Shown here: in pieces, positions 53,994 through 63,356 of the stretch
Layout: each line of letters opens with the position of its first letter
Numbering within the stretch: the stretch's first letter is position 1
Notes under the pieces: generated by a model
The model's database searches: none
What the model was told of the DNA's origin: nothing
What the model saw: only the letters and a program-made list of their open reading frames with translations
Assembly: GCA_017482005.1 (NCBI GenBank)
Contig: JAFUOI010000003.1
Coordinates: forward strand, 62,001-126,000
From: Lachnospiraceae bacterium
Lineage (GTDB): Bacteria > Bacillota_A > Clostridia > Lachnospirales > Lachnospiraceae
Reading direction: 5' to 3'
Length of the DNA: 64,000 bases
Position numbers and translations under genes: made by a program

Positions 53994-55202
53994 ATGGATG
54001 ATAAGATCCGCGGGATGCTCACCCATACCTTTCATATCAAAAAATGGAATATTAAAATAACGACACTGGATGTGATTCTGTTTTTCGTGCTGACCGGAGT
54101 GGCTCTTTTGGCGCGATATGCTCTTCGCAATGTTGTTGCGGGCGATTACAAAATGTTTTTTGAACCGTGGGTTGCAACACTGCGCGAAGCAGGCGGTGGA
54201 ATCAAAGGATTGGCAGCAGAGTTTGAATATGTGGATTATACGACACCATATCTGACCATTCTTTCGTTTATCAGTATCTGTCCGTTTTTGAATACGCTTC
54301 TTCTCATGAAAATTGTATCGATTTTCTTTGATTTTGTGGCGGCATTTGCAATTATGGCCATTGTTTATCATGAGACGAAGAGCGCAACGAAAGCTATATT
54401 CGGGTACGGATTACTTCTTTTGGTGCCTACAATATTGACAAACAGTGCCATGTGGGCACAATGCGATATTATTTTTACAAGCTTTATACTTTGGTCCCTT
54501 TATTTTATGTTGAAAGACCGGCCGGCCATGAGTATGATGTTTTACGGTATCGCATTTGCATTTAAGCTGCAGACATTGTTTATGGCTCCGCTTTATCTTA
54601 TCTTGTGGATGAAAGGGAAGATGAAATTAAAACATTTTCTGTTTCTGCCGCTGATGTATGTAGTCGGCATGATTCCTTCCCTGATTGCGGGTAAAAGTTT
54701 CTGGGAACTGATCAGTGTATACTTTTTCCAGGCCAACGGTGCGATGGATATATATGCGTTGTCCCATAAGTTCCCGAATATTTATCAGCTCTTCGGAACG
54801 GACACATTTCTTATTGAGTATGCGGATGCAGGAATCTGGATTACACTGGGGGCACTCATGATTCTTTTGTATGTGTTTGCCAGAAAGAACTACGTTTTTG
54901 ACACAAGACTTATGCTCCGCATGGGAATGCTTCTGACGATGACGGTTGTGTTTTTCCTTCCGCATATGCATGAGCGTTACGCAGTACTTGTAGATGTAAT
55001 GGCTATTATTTATGTATTTATTGAACCGGAGAAATTCTACATTCCGCTTCTGACGATTCTTTGTTCTTTTGCGGGATATACCATCTATCTTGCACAGAAT
55101 AATATTGTACCGATGTATCTGTATACGGTCGTATTTCTCTTGCTTATGTTTGATCATGCAGTTGCCTGCATGAAACTGATGAAGGAAAATGTTTTGGAGT
55201 AA
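53994..55202 (+). CDS. GT-C-like membrane glycosyltransferase, intact copy
   Basis: A 402-residue polytopic protein with about ten membrane segments. The first extracytoplasmic loop holds acidic residues (GDYKMFFEPW near 52 and YVDYTTPYL near 81), the usual catalytic region of GT-C enzymes. A conserved PHMHERY motif near 322 is seen in DUF2029/GT87-like and related mannosyltransferase-like proteins. NSAMWAQCD lies near 144. It is the probable active member of a tandem pair with the next gene, which lacks these loop features. Confidence 0.78.
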   Translation: MDDKIRGMLTHTFHIKKWNIKITTLDVILFFVLTGVALLARYALRNVVAGDYKMFFEPWVATLREAGGGIKGLAAEFEYVDYTTPYLTILSFISICPFLNTLLLMKIVSIFFDFVAAFAIMAIVYHETKSATKAIFGYGLLLLVPTILTNSAMWAQCDIIFTSFILWSLYFMLKDRPAMSMMFYGIAFAFKLQTLFMAPLYLILWMKGKMKLKHFLFLPLMYVVGMIPSLIAGKSFWELISVYFFQANGAMDIYALSHKFPNIYQLFGTDTFLIEYADAGIWITLGALMILLYVFARKNYVFDTRLMLRMGMLLTMTVVFFLPHMHERYAVLVDVMAIIYVFIEPEKFYIPLLTILCSFAGYTIYLAQNNIVPMYLYTVVFLLLMFDHAVACMKLMKENVLE

Positions 55203-55205
55203 ATT

Positions 55206-56291
55206 ATGGATAAAAAGTTAACAGATTTTATTGTGACGGAATTTAAAATTGGAAAATGGCGTCTTGCACCGATTGATTTGCTGCTTCTTGTATTTGCGGC
55301 CGTGTTTGGAGCTATGGCGAGAAGTTGTGTGATTTCCTACACATGTATGGAAGCAAAACAGTATCTGGAACTTTGTGACGGACTGAAGATTGCGACGGCT
55401 TGTTTTGATGTTCTTCTGGCGATTGTCAGCGGACTGTATGTATTTGAAATGACAAGCCGCAAGATTAAGGCATTTCTTGCCTATGCCATTGTGATTATGC
55501 TTCCGGTACTTTCAGCAGGAAGTGCCATGTGGGGAATGGGAGATTCCATCTTTGTTTTCTTTGCAGTTCTTTCCCTGCTTCTTTTGGCAAAGGGAAAGGG
55601 AAATACAGCGGTAATATGCTATGGTTTGAGTCTGTTTTTAAGCCGCTATGCGTTTTTCCTTCTTCCGGTGTTTGCGATTGCATATATGCAGAAAAAAACA
55701 AAGCTTGTGTCGTATCTGGTGCCGCTTTGCGGTACGTGGTTCCGCAATGGTATCATGAGTAATGACGGACCGCTTTCGTTTCCGGTTTATGAAGCGGAGA
55801 GAGTTCTTTCTCTGACACGTGGGAAAAATCTTCTCAGCTACAACTGGCCGAATTTTTTCCAAATCATCGGTCCGGACAAATTTGTTGTGGAATACGGAAC
55901 CGTATTTAAAAGTCTGGCAGCTGTTATTATGTTTGCCGTTGTTATTCTTGTTCTGCAGAAAGAAGAGGAACTTGTAAAAGAAAAGATGCTTTCTCTTTCA
56001 TTATTGCTTGCCATGCTGATTCCGTTTGTTATGCCGCAGATGGATGAGAGATGCGGTCTTCTGGCAGATATTCTGGCAGTTATATTTGTAATGAAATATA
56101 CGGATATGTATTATGTGGCCATTGTCCATGTGATTTTGTCATACATTGCGTATTCTGCTTATTTCAGAGGGGAACCGGTGATTCCGCTCTGCTATGTAGC
56201 ATTTGTGATGCTGCTGCTTATCGTAATCATGATCCGCTTTGTCATGAACGGTAAGAGACTTTCGATCTGTTTTAAGGAAAAGGAGAAGTAA
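55206..56291 (+). CDS. GT-C-like membrane protein, divergent paralogue of the preceding gene
   Basis: A 361-residue polytopic protein clearly related to its neighbour: shared blocks include SAMWGMGD, YNWPNFFQIIGPDKF (neighbour HKFPNIYQLFGTDTF) and PQMDERCGLLADI (neighbour PHMHERYAVLVDV). It is about 40 residues shorter because most of the first extracytoplasmic loop, with the acidic residues, is missing. Loss of the loop and of the His and Tyr in the MHERY motif suggests it is inactive and perhaps a partner subunit. The frame is intact and it has its own RBS (GGAG), so it is not an obvious pseudogene. Confidence 0.75.
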   Translation: MDKKLTDFIVTEFKIGKWRLAPIDLLLLVFAAVFGAMARSCVISYTCMEAKQYLELCDGLKIATACFDVLLAIVSGLYVFEMTSRKIKAFLAYAIVIMLPVLSAGSAMWGMGDSIFVFFAVLSLLLLAKGKGNTAVICYGLSLFLSRYAFFLLPVFAIAYMQKKTKLVSYLVPLCGTWFRNGIMSNDGPLSFPVYEAERVLSLTRGKNLLSYNWPNFFQIIGPDKFVVEYGTVFKSLAAVIMFAVVILVLQKEEELVKEKMLSLSLLLAMLIPFVMPQMDERCGLLADILAVIFVMKYTDMYYVAIVHVILSYIAYSAYFRGEPVIPLCYVAFVMLLLIVIMIRFVMNGKRLSICFKEKEK

Positions 56292-56294
56292 TCT

Positions 56295-57449
56295 ATGAAG
56301 CAGGCGCAGAAGCTTGATTTTGTCGATGGGCTTAAAGTTTTGTCCTGTCTGATGATATTTAATTTTCATTTTATAAATTTCTTTTATTGTGGTATTTACT
56401 CACTGATGCCTACGGATTTTCGGACAGAGTTTGTGGAAGCTTTTATCGGAGCCTCTCCGCTCAATCTGTTGATGGGAGGCAAATTCGGTGTTCGTATCTT
56501 TATGACAATCAGCGGATTTTTTGTCGGATACCGGTTTTTTGTGACAGGAGATAAATCATCCCTGACCTCCGGTGTTGTCAAAAAATATTTTCGACTGGTA
56601 TTTCCTATTATTACGGCAAATATTGCCATCTATGCCATGATGAAACTGGGACTTTACATGAACGCGGAGGCATCTGCCCTTATCGGAAGTCAGGTGTTTG
56701 TCGGCAATTACAATCAGTTTGAACCGAGTCTTCCGGCAGCCGTGTATGAGGCGGTTTGGGGATGCTTTGCAACAGGAGCGAACCATTATAACGGACCGCT
56801 GTGGTTTATTTATTATGAGTTTTTCGGAACACTTTTGATTGCGGCCATTTTGTCGCTTTTGGGAGATAATAAGGCACGCTACGTTGCCTACGCTGTCGGG
56901 TGCATACTTGCTATTCGTTCTGATTTTCTTCCGTTTATTCTCGGAGCGGTTGTTTGTGACTTGACCTATCGTCCGCCTGTGTGGCTTTCAAAGCTTTCGG
57001 ATCAAAAATGGCTTATGTGGCTTCTTCTGATTTTCGGAGTGGCACTGGGATCCTATCCGCCGATCGGTGAACCGGAGAGACTTGCAGGTTCGGTTTACGC
57101 TTTGATTCCGCCGAAGGTATTGTTGTTTTATATTCTCGGTGCAGCCTGCGTGCTGTATGCAGTGTTGCATTTAAAGGTACCGCAGAAGATACTGGGAGCG
57201 CGTCCGGTGGTATGGCTTAACAAGTACAGCTACGGATTTTATCTGACACATTTCATGGTGTTGTGCACATTCTCATGCGGGTTTTATCTTGCACTTCACG
57301 AGCACATGAATTATCATTTACTGGCAGTCATCAACTACATTTTGACCTTTGGTCTGACCGTGTTTATATCATTCCTGATCCAAAAATTTGTGGAGAAACC
57401 GGGAATGCAGCTTGCAAACGGTATTGCGGCAAAATTTTGTAACAAATAA
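56295..57449 (+). CDS. Acyltransferase family 3 membrane protein
   Basis: A 384-residue polytopic O-acyltransferase (acyltransferase_3/OafA-like family). The N-terminal block KLDFVDGLKVLSCLMIFNFHF carries the catalytic-type His near residue 23, and GVRIFMTISGFFVGYR near 72 is the second hallmark. It has about ten membrane segments. Such proteins O-acetylate surface sugars. It is first of three in a row, 3 bp after the preceding gene. Confidence 0.9.
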   Translation: MKQAQKLDFVDGLKVLSCLMIFNFHFINFFYCGIYSLMPTDFRTEFVEAFIGASPLNLLMGGKFGVRIFMTISGFFVGYRFFVTGDKSSLTSGVVKKYFRLVFPIITANIAIYAMMKLGLYMNAEASALIGSQVFVGNYNQFEPSLPAAVYEAVWGCFATGANHYNGPLWFIYYEFFGTLLIAAILSLLGDNKARYVAYAVGCILAIRSDFLPFILGAVVCDLTYRPPVWLSKLSDQKWLMWLLLIFGVALGSYPPIGEPERLAGSVYALIPPKVLLFYILGAACVLYAVLHLKVPQKILGARPVVWLNKYSYGFYLTHFMVLCTFSCGFYLALHEHMNYHLLAVINYILTFGLTVFISFLIQKFVEKPGMQLANGIAAKFCNK

Positions 57450-57461
57450 TGGAGATATTAT

Positions 57462-58493
57462 ATGTCCGGAAAACAGAGAGAAAAGTGGATAGATCTTGTG
57501 AAATGTATCGCGATTGCCATCGTGATGATCAATCACAGTCAGCTTGACGTCCCGGAAGTGAAATTCTGGGGAGGTATGTTTTTTGTGCCTGTTTTCTTTG
57601 TGGTTTCCGGATTTACATATCGCAGCAGGGAAGAATCTTTTCTGTCGTTTCTCGGAAGGAAGGCAAAACGCCTCCTGCTTCCGTACATAACGGCAAACGG
57701 GATTCTTTTTGCTTTTTTCTTTTTTAAAAATGTCTTTTTGGCAGATGGAAATCCGTCGGATATGCTGGTAGAACTGGTTGGTATTTTTTATGCCAGGAAT
57801 CAGCTGTTTTCATGGGCAACTCCGACCTTATTCTTTCCGGACTCAGGAGCGAATATCTATCTGCTTACCCTTCTGAATTCACCGACATGGTTTTTGCCGG
57901 CATTGTTCTTGACGATGGTTTTGTTTGAAGTACTGTTTCGTCTTTCAAAGCGTGACGGCCGCAAAATGCTCATCGGCGCAGTTGTTTTACTGTGTCTTTC
58001 CAATCTTTATCATTATCTGTTCCCGTTGTTGCTTCCTTGGAGCGTGGATGCAGTTTCGTATTTTCTCATTATGTTCCTGTGGGGATATTTTGCGGGAAGA
58101 AAAGGATATCTGCAATATTTTGACCGGCACAAATGGGTCCTTTTGTTATTGGGCGGAGTATTTCTTTTCAGCGCAATGATAAACGGATCGACCAATTATT
58201 CCATTGCCGATTACGGCCGTTCTGCCATGCTTGCCCTTTATAATGCACTTGTTTCGTCCACGATACTGATGTATCTGTGCTATAAAGCGGAAAAATATAT
58301 TCCGCGCATTTTGACGGTTGTGGGACAGCAGACACTGTTTTTGCTTTGTTATCATCTGTTTGCATTTTCCGTGTTTGAAACGATATGGACAGGCATTCAT
58401 CCGGCGGTGACGATTGTTGTGACGCTGGTCCTGTTAACGATGGCCGCATGGGGAAAGGAGAAACTGCTTTATGCAAAGAAACAACGCCATTGA
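57462..58493 (+). CDS. Acyltransferase family 3 membrane protein
   Basis: A 343-residue polytopic protein of the same superfamily: KWIDLVKCIAIAIVMINHSQ near the N-terminus with the His at about residue 26, then FFVVSGFTYR near 48. About nine membrane segments. Sequence divergence from its neighbours suggests a different acceptor position. It overlaps the next gene by 23 bases. Confidence 0.9.
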   Translation: MSGKQREKWIDLVKCIAIAIVMINHSQLDVPEVKFWGGMFFVPVFFVVSGFTYRSREESFLSFLGRKAKRLLLPYITANGILFAFFFFKNVFLADGNPSDMLVELVGIFYARNQLFSWATPTLFFPDSGANIYLLTLLNSPTWFLPALFLTMVLFEVLFRLSKRDGRKMLIGAVVLLCLSNLYHYLFPLLLPWSVDAVSYFLIMFLWGYFAGRKGYLQYFDRHKWVLLLLGGVFLFSAMINGSTNYSIADYGRSAMLALYNALVSSTILMYLCYKAEKYIPRILTVVGQQTLFLLCYHLFAFSVFETIWTGIHPAVTIVVTLVLLTMAAWGKEKLLYAKKQRH

Positions 58494-59577
58494 CGCAGTC
58501 AAGGGATTTGCGATCGTGCTTGTTATGGTCGGTCACTGCATTGTTTTGAACGGTCTTGACCGGACGGATCCTTATCTCTATGATGCGATTAAATCTATTC
58601 AAATGCCTCTGTTTATGCTTGTCAGCGGAGTGTTGGCTTCCTACGGTGTCAGAAAAAACGGCGTCGGAACAGGATTTCAAAAATTGCCCCAAAGAGCGGT
58701 TTCTTACTTGGTTCCTTTCTTTTCGTGGTTTGTGCTGGTGCATTTTTATACGCACATAAAGGCGGGAACATTGACAGTATCCGGTTTTGGAGGAGAGTTG
58801 AAAGATCTTTTGTTTCAGACGGACCGGGGATTATGGTTTTTGATGACCTTGTTTACGGCGACGGTCTGTGCCATGGCAGCGCAGACGGCGGCGGATAAAA
58901 CGGCAAAGAGCAGAGCGACGAAGGCATTGATTTTTGTACTTATCAGCGGCTGCTTTTATCTGCTTTTCTTTTTCCAGTCCCGAAGCGGTAATACGTTTCT
59001 GAGTCCGTCGCTTATGTTACAGTACTATCCGTATTATCTGACCGGATATGTAGTGAACGGTTATTTGTTAAAAGAAGAAGAAAGAATGGTGTCAAATAAC
59101 AGGCGCGAAAAAATCCGCGTAGCAGAAGCGTTCTGTGTTACGGTCATGCTGATTGCATTTGTAATGATGGTAATCTTCATGGATCTGGCAGTGCCTGTGG
59201 ACGGAATCAAAACCCTTGCATGCCAGATGGCTGCATCTTTTCTCGGAACGGTATCGTGTTTTGCTATCGTGTACCGCCTTGCGGAGCGGTATCAAAAAAA
59301 GACAGAAAAACGGGGTTTTCTGTCTTTTGTAGGATTATATACACTTGAGATTTATGTGCTGCACTTCCGTTTTGCCAGGTTGCTTGGCCTGTCCGAAAAA
59401 GGGCTGACACTTTACAGCCCGGAAGGTATCATGTGGATCCTTCTTGCATTTGTTGTTATGAGCCTTTTCACGGCAGTGGCAGTCTGGGCTATTTCGCGGA
59501 TTCCGGTTGTGTCACTTCTGCTGTTCGGGAAGCATCATGTGACTGTTTTTTCAGGCAGAGATGTTCGACGATCATAA
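58471..59577 (+). CDS. Acyltransferase family 3 membrane protein
   Basis: A 368-residue polytopic protein: NAIDAVKGFAIVLVMVGHCIV near the N-terminus with His at about 22, and MPLFMLVSGVLASYG near 45. About ten membrane segments. The last 30 codons overlap, on the opposite strand, the 3' end of the leftward gene 59489-61117. AAAGGAG lies upstream of the ATG. Confidence 0.9.
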   Translation: MQRNNAIDAVKGFAIVLVMVGHCIVLNGLDRTDPYLYDAIKSIQMPLFMLVSGVLASYGVRKNGVGTGFQKLPQRAVSYLVPFFSWFVLVHFYTHIKAGTLTVSGFGGELKDLLFQTDRGLWFLMTLFTATVCAMAAQTAADKTAKSRATKALIFVLISGCFYLLFFFQSRSGNTFLSPSLMLQYYPYYLTGYVVNGYLLKEEERMVSNNRREKIRVAEAFCVTVMLIAFVMMVIFMDLAVPVDGIKTLACQMAASFLGTVSCFAIVYRLAERYQKKTEKRGFLSFVGLYTLEIYVLHFRFARLLGLSEKGLTLYSPEGIMWILLAFVVMSLFTAVAVWAISRIPVVSLLLFGKHHVTVFSGRDVRRS

Positions 59578-61117
59578 GAAGGACAAGAGTTGCGGTTGCA
59601 TACATCATAGGATATGAATATTGTATAAACGAAGCAGGGGCAGTCAGGAAAATGACTGCCTCTCTTGCCCATAAAGCAAGAAAACCGAAAAGTAAAAACC
59701 ATTTTTTGCGGCAGAGTGCAACAACGGTGGCAACAAGCAGGATCACAAGCATCGGGATGAATGCCTCGCCGCCGAAAGTAAACAATGCCATGGCATATCC
59801 CTCGTGATAAGAAAGAGGAATACGCTTGTAAGCGTCCAACATTTCCATACCATAGGCACGATCGTGCTCATAAAGATGAAAATCGGTCGAAGAGACCTGT
59901 TTTAAGTTCAAAACCATGTCAGGATCATAGTTGAAAAATCCGTTTGTCACACAGAAAAGCTGAATACGTTCGCCGAAATACAGGTCCAGATTGTGCAAAA
60001 TGAGATTCAGTGCACTTTTTAAGTAAGCGTCCTGCATTTCTTTTGTTGCGCCGGTCTGTGTGTACCGTCCTTCGTTGTTGGCAGAATTGTACCGGTTGTA
60101 TGCGCTGCAGGAGAGAGAATCGTTGTGCAGATATCCGAATTCGGTAACGGCACTGATATTTGCAATATCCTGCTCACTTCCTTCGTAGGTCTGCTCCCGG
60201 TGAAGGATGACAGACAGAGGTCTCGTTGTCGATATAATCAGATAATCGCTGCCGTAGTATTTGTTTTCACCGACTGACTGCGGCACTTTTACAATCAAAA
60301 ACATGAAAGCGGATAATAGGAAATATACCGCTGCTTTTTTGGCACTTCCGTAAGCAAACCCGATCAGGAGGATTCCGATCGGAAGAAGCACAAGACTTTC
60401 ACTGCGCCAAAGAGCAAGAATACCGGTCAAAAGCGCAAGTAATACCATTTTCAGAGGGGTAAGAACAGCCTTTTCTTTCCATTCAAAATATAAGTATGCA
60501 AAGTAGAAAACGAAAAAGCTTGAATAAATCGCCGGTCGGAAACACATCAGTGCACCGAGCAATGTAAACGGAAGAACCCCTGCAAGCAGTATAATGCGGC
60601 ACAGGTTTGAACCGTAAATCCGGTCGGCGCGATAATATACATAGGAAAATACAAGGGCATAGAAAATATCCGAAAGAAGCACCGGGGCGGCAGACATCGG
60701 AAAGAGGGACATCGCTGTCATATAAAAGAGTGAAGTCAGATAATTATGCCAGTACACAGGATAATAGCGTGTTGCATAGGAAAAAATAATCGGGTCGTCG
60801 TTCATGTAATAGCCCGGATACGTCACAAGAAGTCCGATGCCGTAAATACACATCAGAGCCAGAAACGGCACGAGAAGCTTTGGCTTTTTCCATGCATATG
60901 CAAGAAATTCCAGAAAAAGAAAGAGGAATAAAAGCACAAGCACCTTGGTCAGAACATGCATCAGACCGACCATTTCAAGGTCTATCGGCAGACAGTTCAT
61001 ATTCAGCCCGTCCGAGGAAAAAATCTTTGTGTCCGTAAAAAAAGTCAGTGCCCAGTATAGCAGGGCGGCTGCACTGATCCATATATGTTTTTTGTTTTTT
61101 GAAATAAGCGATTTCAT
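59489..61117 (-). CDS. Polytopic membrane protein, DUF6020-like
   Basis: A 542-residue leftward gene with about twelve membrane segments. It has an extracytoplasmic PGYYMNDDPIIFSYAT block near 115-130, an acidic loop like GT-C active sites, followed by YWHNYLTSLFY. It resembles large Clostridia membrane proteins annotated DUF6020; I regard a glycosyltransferase-type function as likely but unproved. ATG 61117 is preferred to 61129 because GAGG lies 6 bases upstream. It ends inside the convergent acyltransferase gene (89-bp overlap). Confidence 0.75.
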   Translation of the reverse strand: MKSLISKNKKHIWISAAALLYWALTFFTDTKIFSSDGLNMNCLPIDLEMVGLMHVLTKVLVLLFLFLFLEFLAYAWKKPKLLVPFLALMCIYGIGLLVTYPGYYMNDDPIIFSYATRYYPVYWHNYLTSLFYMTAMSLFPMSAAPVLLSDIFYALVFSYVYYRADRIYGSNLCRIILLAGVLPFTLLGALMCFRPAIYSSFFVFYFAYLYFEWKEKAVLTPLKMVLLALLTGILALWRSESLVLLPIGILLIGFAYGSAKKAAVYFLLSAFMFLIVKVPQSVGENKYYGSDYLIISTTRPLSVILHREQTYEGSEQDIANISAVTEFGYLHNDSLSCSAYNRYNSANNEGRYTQTGATKEMQDAYLKSALNLILHNLDLYFGERIQLFCVTNGFFNYDPDMVLNLKQVSSTDFHLYEHDRAYGMEMLDAYKRIPLSYHEGYAMALFTFGGEAFIPMLVILLVATVVALCRKKWFLLFGFLALWAREAVIFLTAPASFIQYSYPMMYATATLVLLMIVEHLCLKKQSHDASRTAEVTQPESAK

Positions 61118-61149
61118 AAGATACCTCATCTGTGTTTTCGTTCTTTTTT

Positions 61150-61178
61150 AGTATACCCGTAAGGGGACGGGTGTGCAA
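61150..61178 (-). promoter_or_regulatory. Promoter for the leftward DUF6020-like gene
   Basis: Minus strand TTGCAC (61178-61173) and TATACT (61155-61150), 17-base spacing. A 6-bp inverted repeat (ACCCGT 61155-61160, ACGGGT 61167-61172) lies in the spacer, a possible operator. Confidence 0.6.
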
Positions 61179-61182
61179 GTGC

Positions 61183-61207
61183 GTGGGGAAAAAGAAATTT
61201 CCCCCAC
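61183..61207. repeat. Inverted repeat between divergent promoters
   Basis: Near-perfect inverted repeat (GTGGGGAAA at 61183-61191 against TTTCCCCCAC at 61198-61207, one extra C) located between the two divergent promoters. A shared regulator site is possible. Confidence 0.45.
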
Positions 61208-61214
61208 AAATAGG

Positions 61215-61244
61215 TTGAAATAAGTCATTGCTATTCTGTATAAT
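61215..61244 (+). promoter_or_regulatory. Promoter for the rightward GT39-like gene
   Basis: TTGAAA at 61215-61220 and perfect TATAAT at 61239-61244 with 18-base spacing, 33 bases before the start codon. Confidence 0.7.
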
Positions 61245-61277
61245 GCAAAAGAGATATCTAATACATCGGAGGTTATT

Positions 61278-63356
61278 ATGGTACTTGTTTTTCCGGCTGC
61301 GCTGGCAGCGATTTTATATTATTTTTATCGGAAGGAAGAGGAACTTGCAGGCGCGCTTGGCAAAGCGATTCTGGTATTTCAGGCATTTGTTGTGCTGATT
61401 ACCAATGTGCTCAGTGTGGGTGATCACTTGAGCCGCCGTATGGCTTTTTTGGCGTGGGCGGCAGTATTTTGCCTCTTTGCAGGACTCGGTATTTTAAAGT
61501 ACAAAAAAGATTATTTCAGATGGAAACCGAAGCCTCTCTTTGATGAGACAACTCTGACCAAGACGGAGAAGGCAATGATTGTTACGGTCATTTTCCTTTT
61601 GGCGGTACTTCTTGTAGGTGCTCTTTTTACGGTACCTTATAATTATGATTCCATGACATACCATTTGGCGAGAATCGGATATTGGATTGATCATGAGAAT
61701 GTTAATTATTACCTGACGAATATTGACCGTCAGCTTTATTCGCCGGTGTTGTCCGAATACAACATGCTTTATCTTATGTTGCTCTCGGGTAACGATCTTT
61801 GGCTGAATCTTCATCAGTATGTGAGTATGCTTATCACTGCGTTCTATTTTTATAAAGTGGCGCGCATGCTGGGAACGGACCGTACTTTTGCCGTTTTCGG
61901 AGTGTTTGTTTATATCACAATGCCGTTGACAATCACCCAGAGTATTACAACGCAGAATGATCTTTCTGCAACAATGTGGTACGTGTTGTTTCTGTATTAT
62001 CTGCTGTGGTTTATCAAGGCAGAGAAACTCAGTTTTGCGAAGGAAACAAGAAAAGAACTTTTGGAAAAGATTGTTTGCGTCAGTGGCTGCGTAGGCTTTG
62101 CTTTTCTTATGAAAGTCAGTGTCTGTGCATCCATGATGTTCTTTGTTCCGTGGCTCATTGTCTGTTGCATCAGGAGAAAAGACAAGCTCAAAGACATTCT
62201 GCTTTGCGGTGTGACGGCGGTGGGAGTTTTGCTTGTGACCATCAGCGAGACGCTGATCCGTACCTATCTTGCATGCGGAAGCTTTATGGCCGATACCACA
62301 AGCGGAGATATTATGGTGGCGACGAAAAATGTCTGCTATATCATCGTCAATATTCTCAAGAATTTTTCGCTTTTAATTACGCAGCATCTCTGGACATGGA
62401 TCAACGGATTTGTATACCGTATTGCCATCTCTGTCGGTGCACTGTTAAAAGTTGAGGTCAACAATGTTGCAATTTCCTTCCACGGGTTTGACTTTATCAC
62501 ATATTTAAATACCGGAGATGACATGTACAGTCATGACCGTACATCCAGCGCATTTGCCGCCTACTTTGCACTTCTTGCAGGTGTACTTTTGGTTATTGCT
62601 CTTGTTGCTTTGCTGGTACGCTATGTGAAAAGCAGGAGAAATGCCGGAGCATCCGCTGTAAAAACAAAAAAAGCGGGGATGACATCGGACAGTATACAGA
62701 CCGAACCGATGCAGATCAGCTACGGCTTTGTGATATCCGCTTGGCTGGGCTTCGGATTTATCATGGCTCTTTTGAGATGGCAGCCGTGGGGATCAAGGCT
62801 TATGTATCCGGCTCTTGCGGTCACGGTAATCGCCGGTGCGCATATTCTCGGTGCCTTTTGCAGACGGTTGAAAAAGAAATGGCTGGTGATTGCGCCGCTG
62901 GCAGTGCTCAGTTTTGTGCTCTGTCTGCAGCCTATTGATTATAATATGAAGCAGGCTGAAAAATATCTGGCAGCAGGATGTGAAAACAGACCGAAATTTT
63001 ATTTCGAAAATAATAAAAGATATTCTACTTACAAAAAACTTTTGAAAAAAGCAAAGAAACTGAAAGCAAAAGATATTGCGGTTGTTATTTCGGGAGACGG
63101 ATATGACTATCCTCTTTGGAGAATGTTTCATGACAGTTACCCTAAAGCAACTTTAAGACATATACTTGTCGATGACAGTAATATGGTGGTACAGGAAACA
63201 GAGAAGGAAAAAGAACCGGATTGTATTTTGTGGATAGAAAGAGGCCGTCTGGAAATCGGAGACACGCTGGACTACAACGGTACGACATATACCTGTGTCT
63301 TTGTGGCCGATTCCGAGAAGGCCCCGGACAGTCTACTTATCAAGCAGACAGAATAA
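61278..63356 (+). CDS. GT39/PMT-like membrane glycosyltransferase
   Basis: A 692-residue polytopic protein with about twelve membrane segments. The first large loop has PYNYDSMTYHLARIGYWIDH near residue 116, the acidic active-site loop pattern of phospholipid-carrier-dependent glycosyltransferases. A soluble C-terminal domain (about 555-692) is rich in Lys and ends with a beta-rich region. It likely transfers a sugar from a polyprenyl-phosphate donor to a surface acceptor. GGAGG precedes the ATG. Its 3' end overlaps the convergent gene by 24 bases. Confidence 0.82.
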   Translation: MVLVFPAALAAILYYFYRKEEELAGALGKAILVFQAFVVLITNVLSVGDHLSRRMAFLAWAAVFCLFAGLGILKYKKDYFRWKPKPLFDETTLTKTEKAMIVTVIFLLAVLLVGALFTVPYNYDSMTYHLARIGYWIDHENVNYYLTNIDRQLYSPVLSEYNMLYLMLLSGNDLWLNLHQYVSMLITAFYFYKVARMLGTDRTFAVFGVFVYITMPLTITQSITTQNDLSATMWYVLFLYYLLWFIKAEKLSFAKETRKELLEKIVCVSGCVGFAFLMKVSVCASMMFFVPWLIVCCIRRKDKLKDILLCGVTAVGVLLVTISETLIRTYLACGSFMADTTSGDIMVATKNVCYIIVNILKNFSLLITQHLWTWINGFVYRIAISVGALLKVEVNNVAISFHGFDFITYLNTGDDMYSHDRTSSAFAAYFALLAGVLLVIALVALLVRYVKSRRNAGASAVKTKKAGMTSDSIQTEPMQISYGFVISAWLGFGFIMALLRWQPWGSRLMYPALAVTVIAGAHILGAFCRRLKKKWLVIAPLAVLSFVLCLQPIDYNMKQAEKYLAAGCENRPKFYFENNKRYSTYKKLLKKAKKLKAKDIAVVISGDGYDYPLWRMFHDSYPKATLRHILVDDSNMVVQETEKEKEPDCILWIERGRLEIGDTLDYNGTTYTCVFVADSEKAPDSLLIKQTE

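Noticed and set aside
55206..56291. Second GT-C-like copy as a pseudogene
   Set aside because: The frame is uninterrupted with a ribosome site and conserved blocks at both ends. The missing loop is a clean in-frame loss, so it is kept as a CDS.
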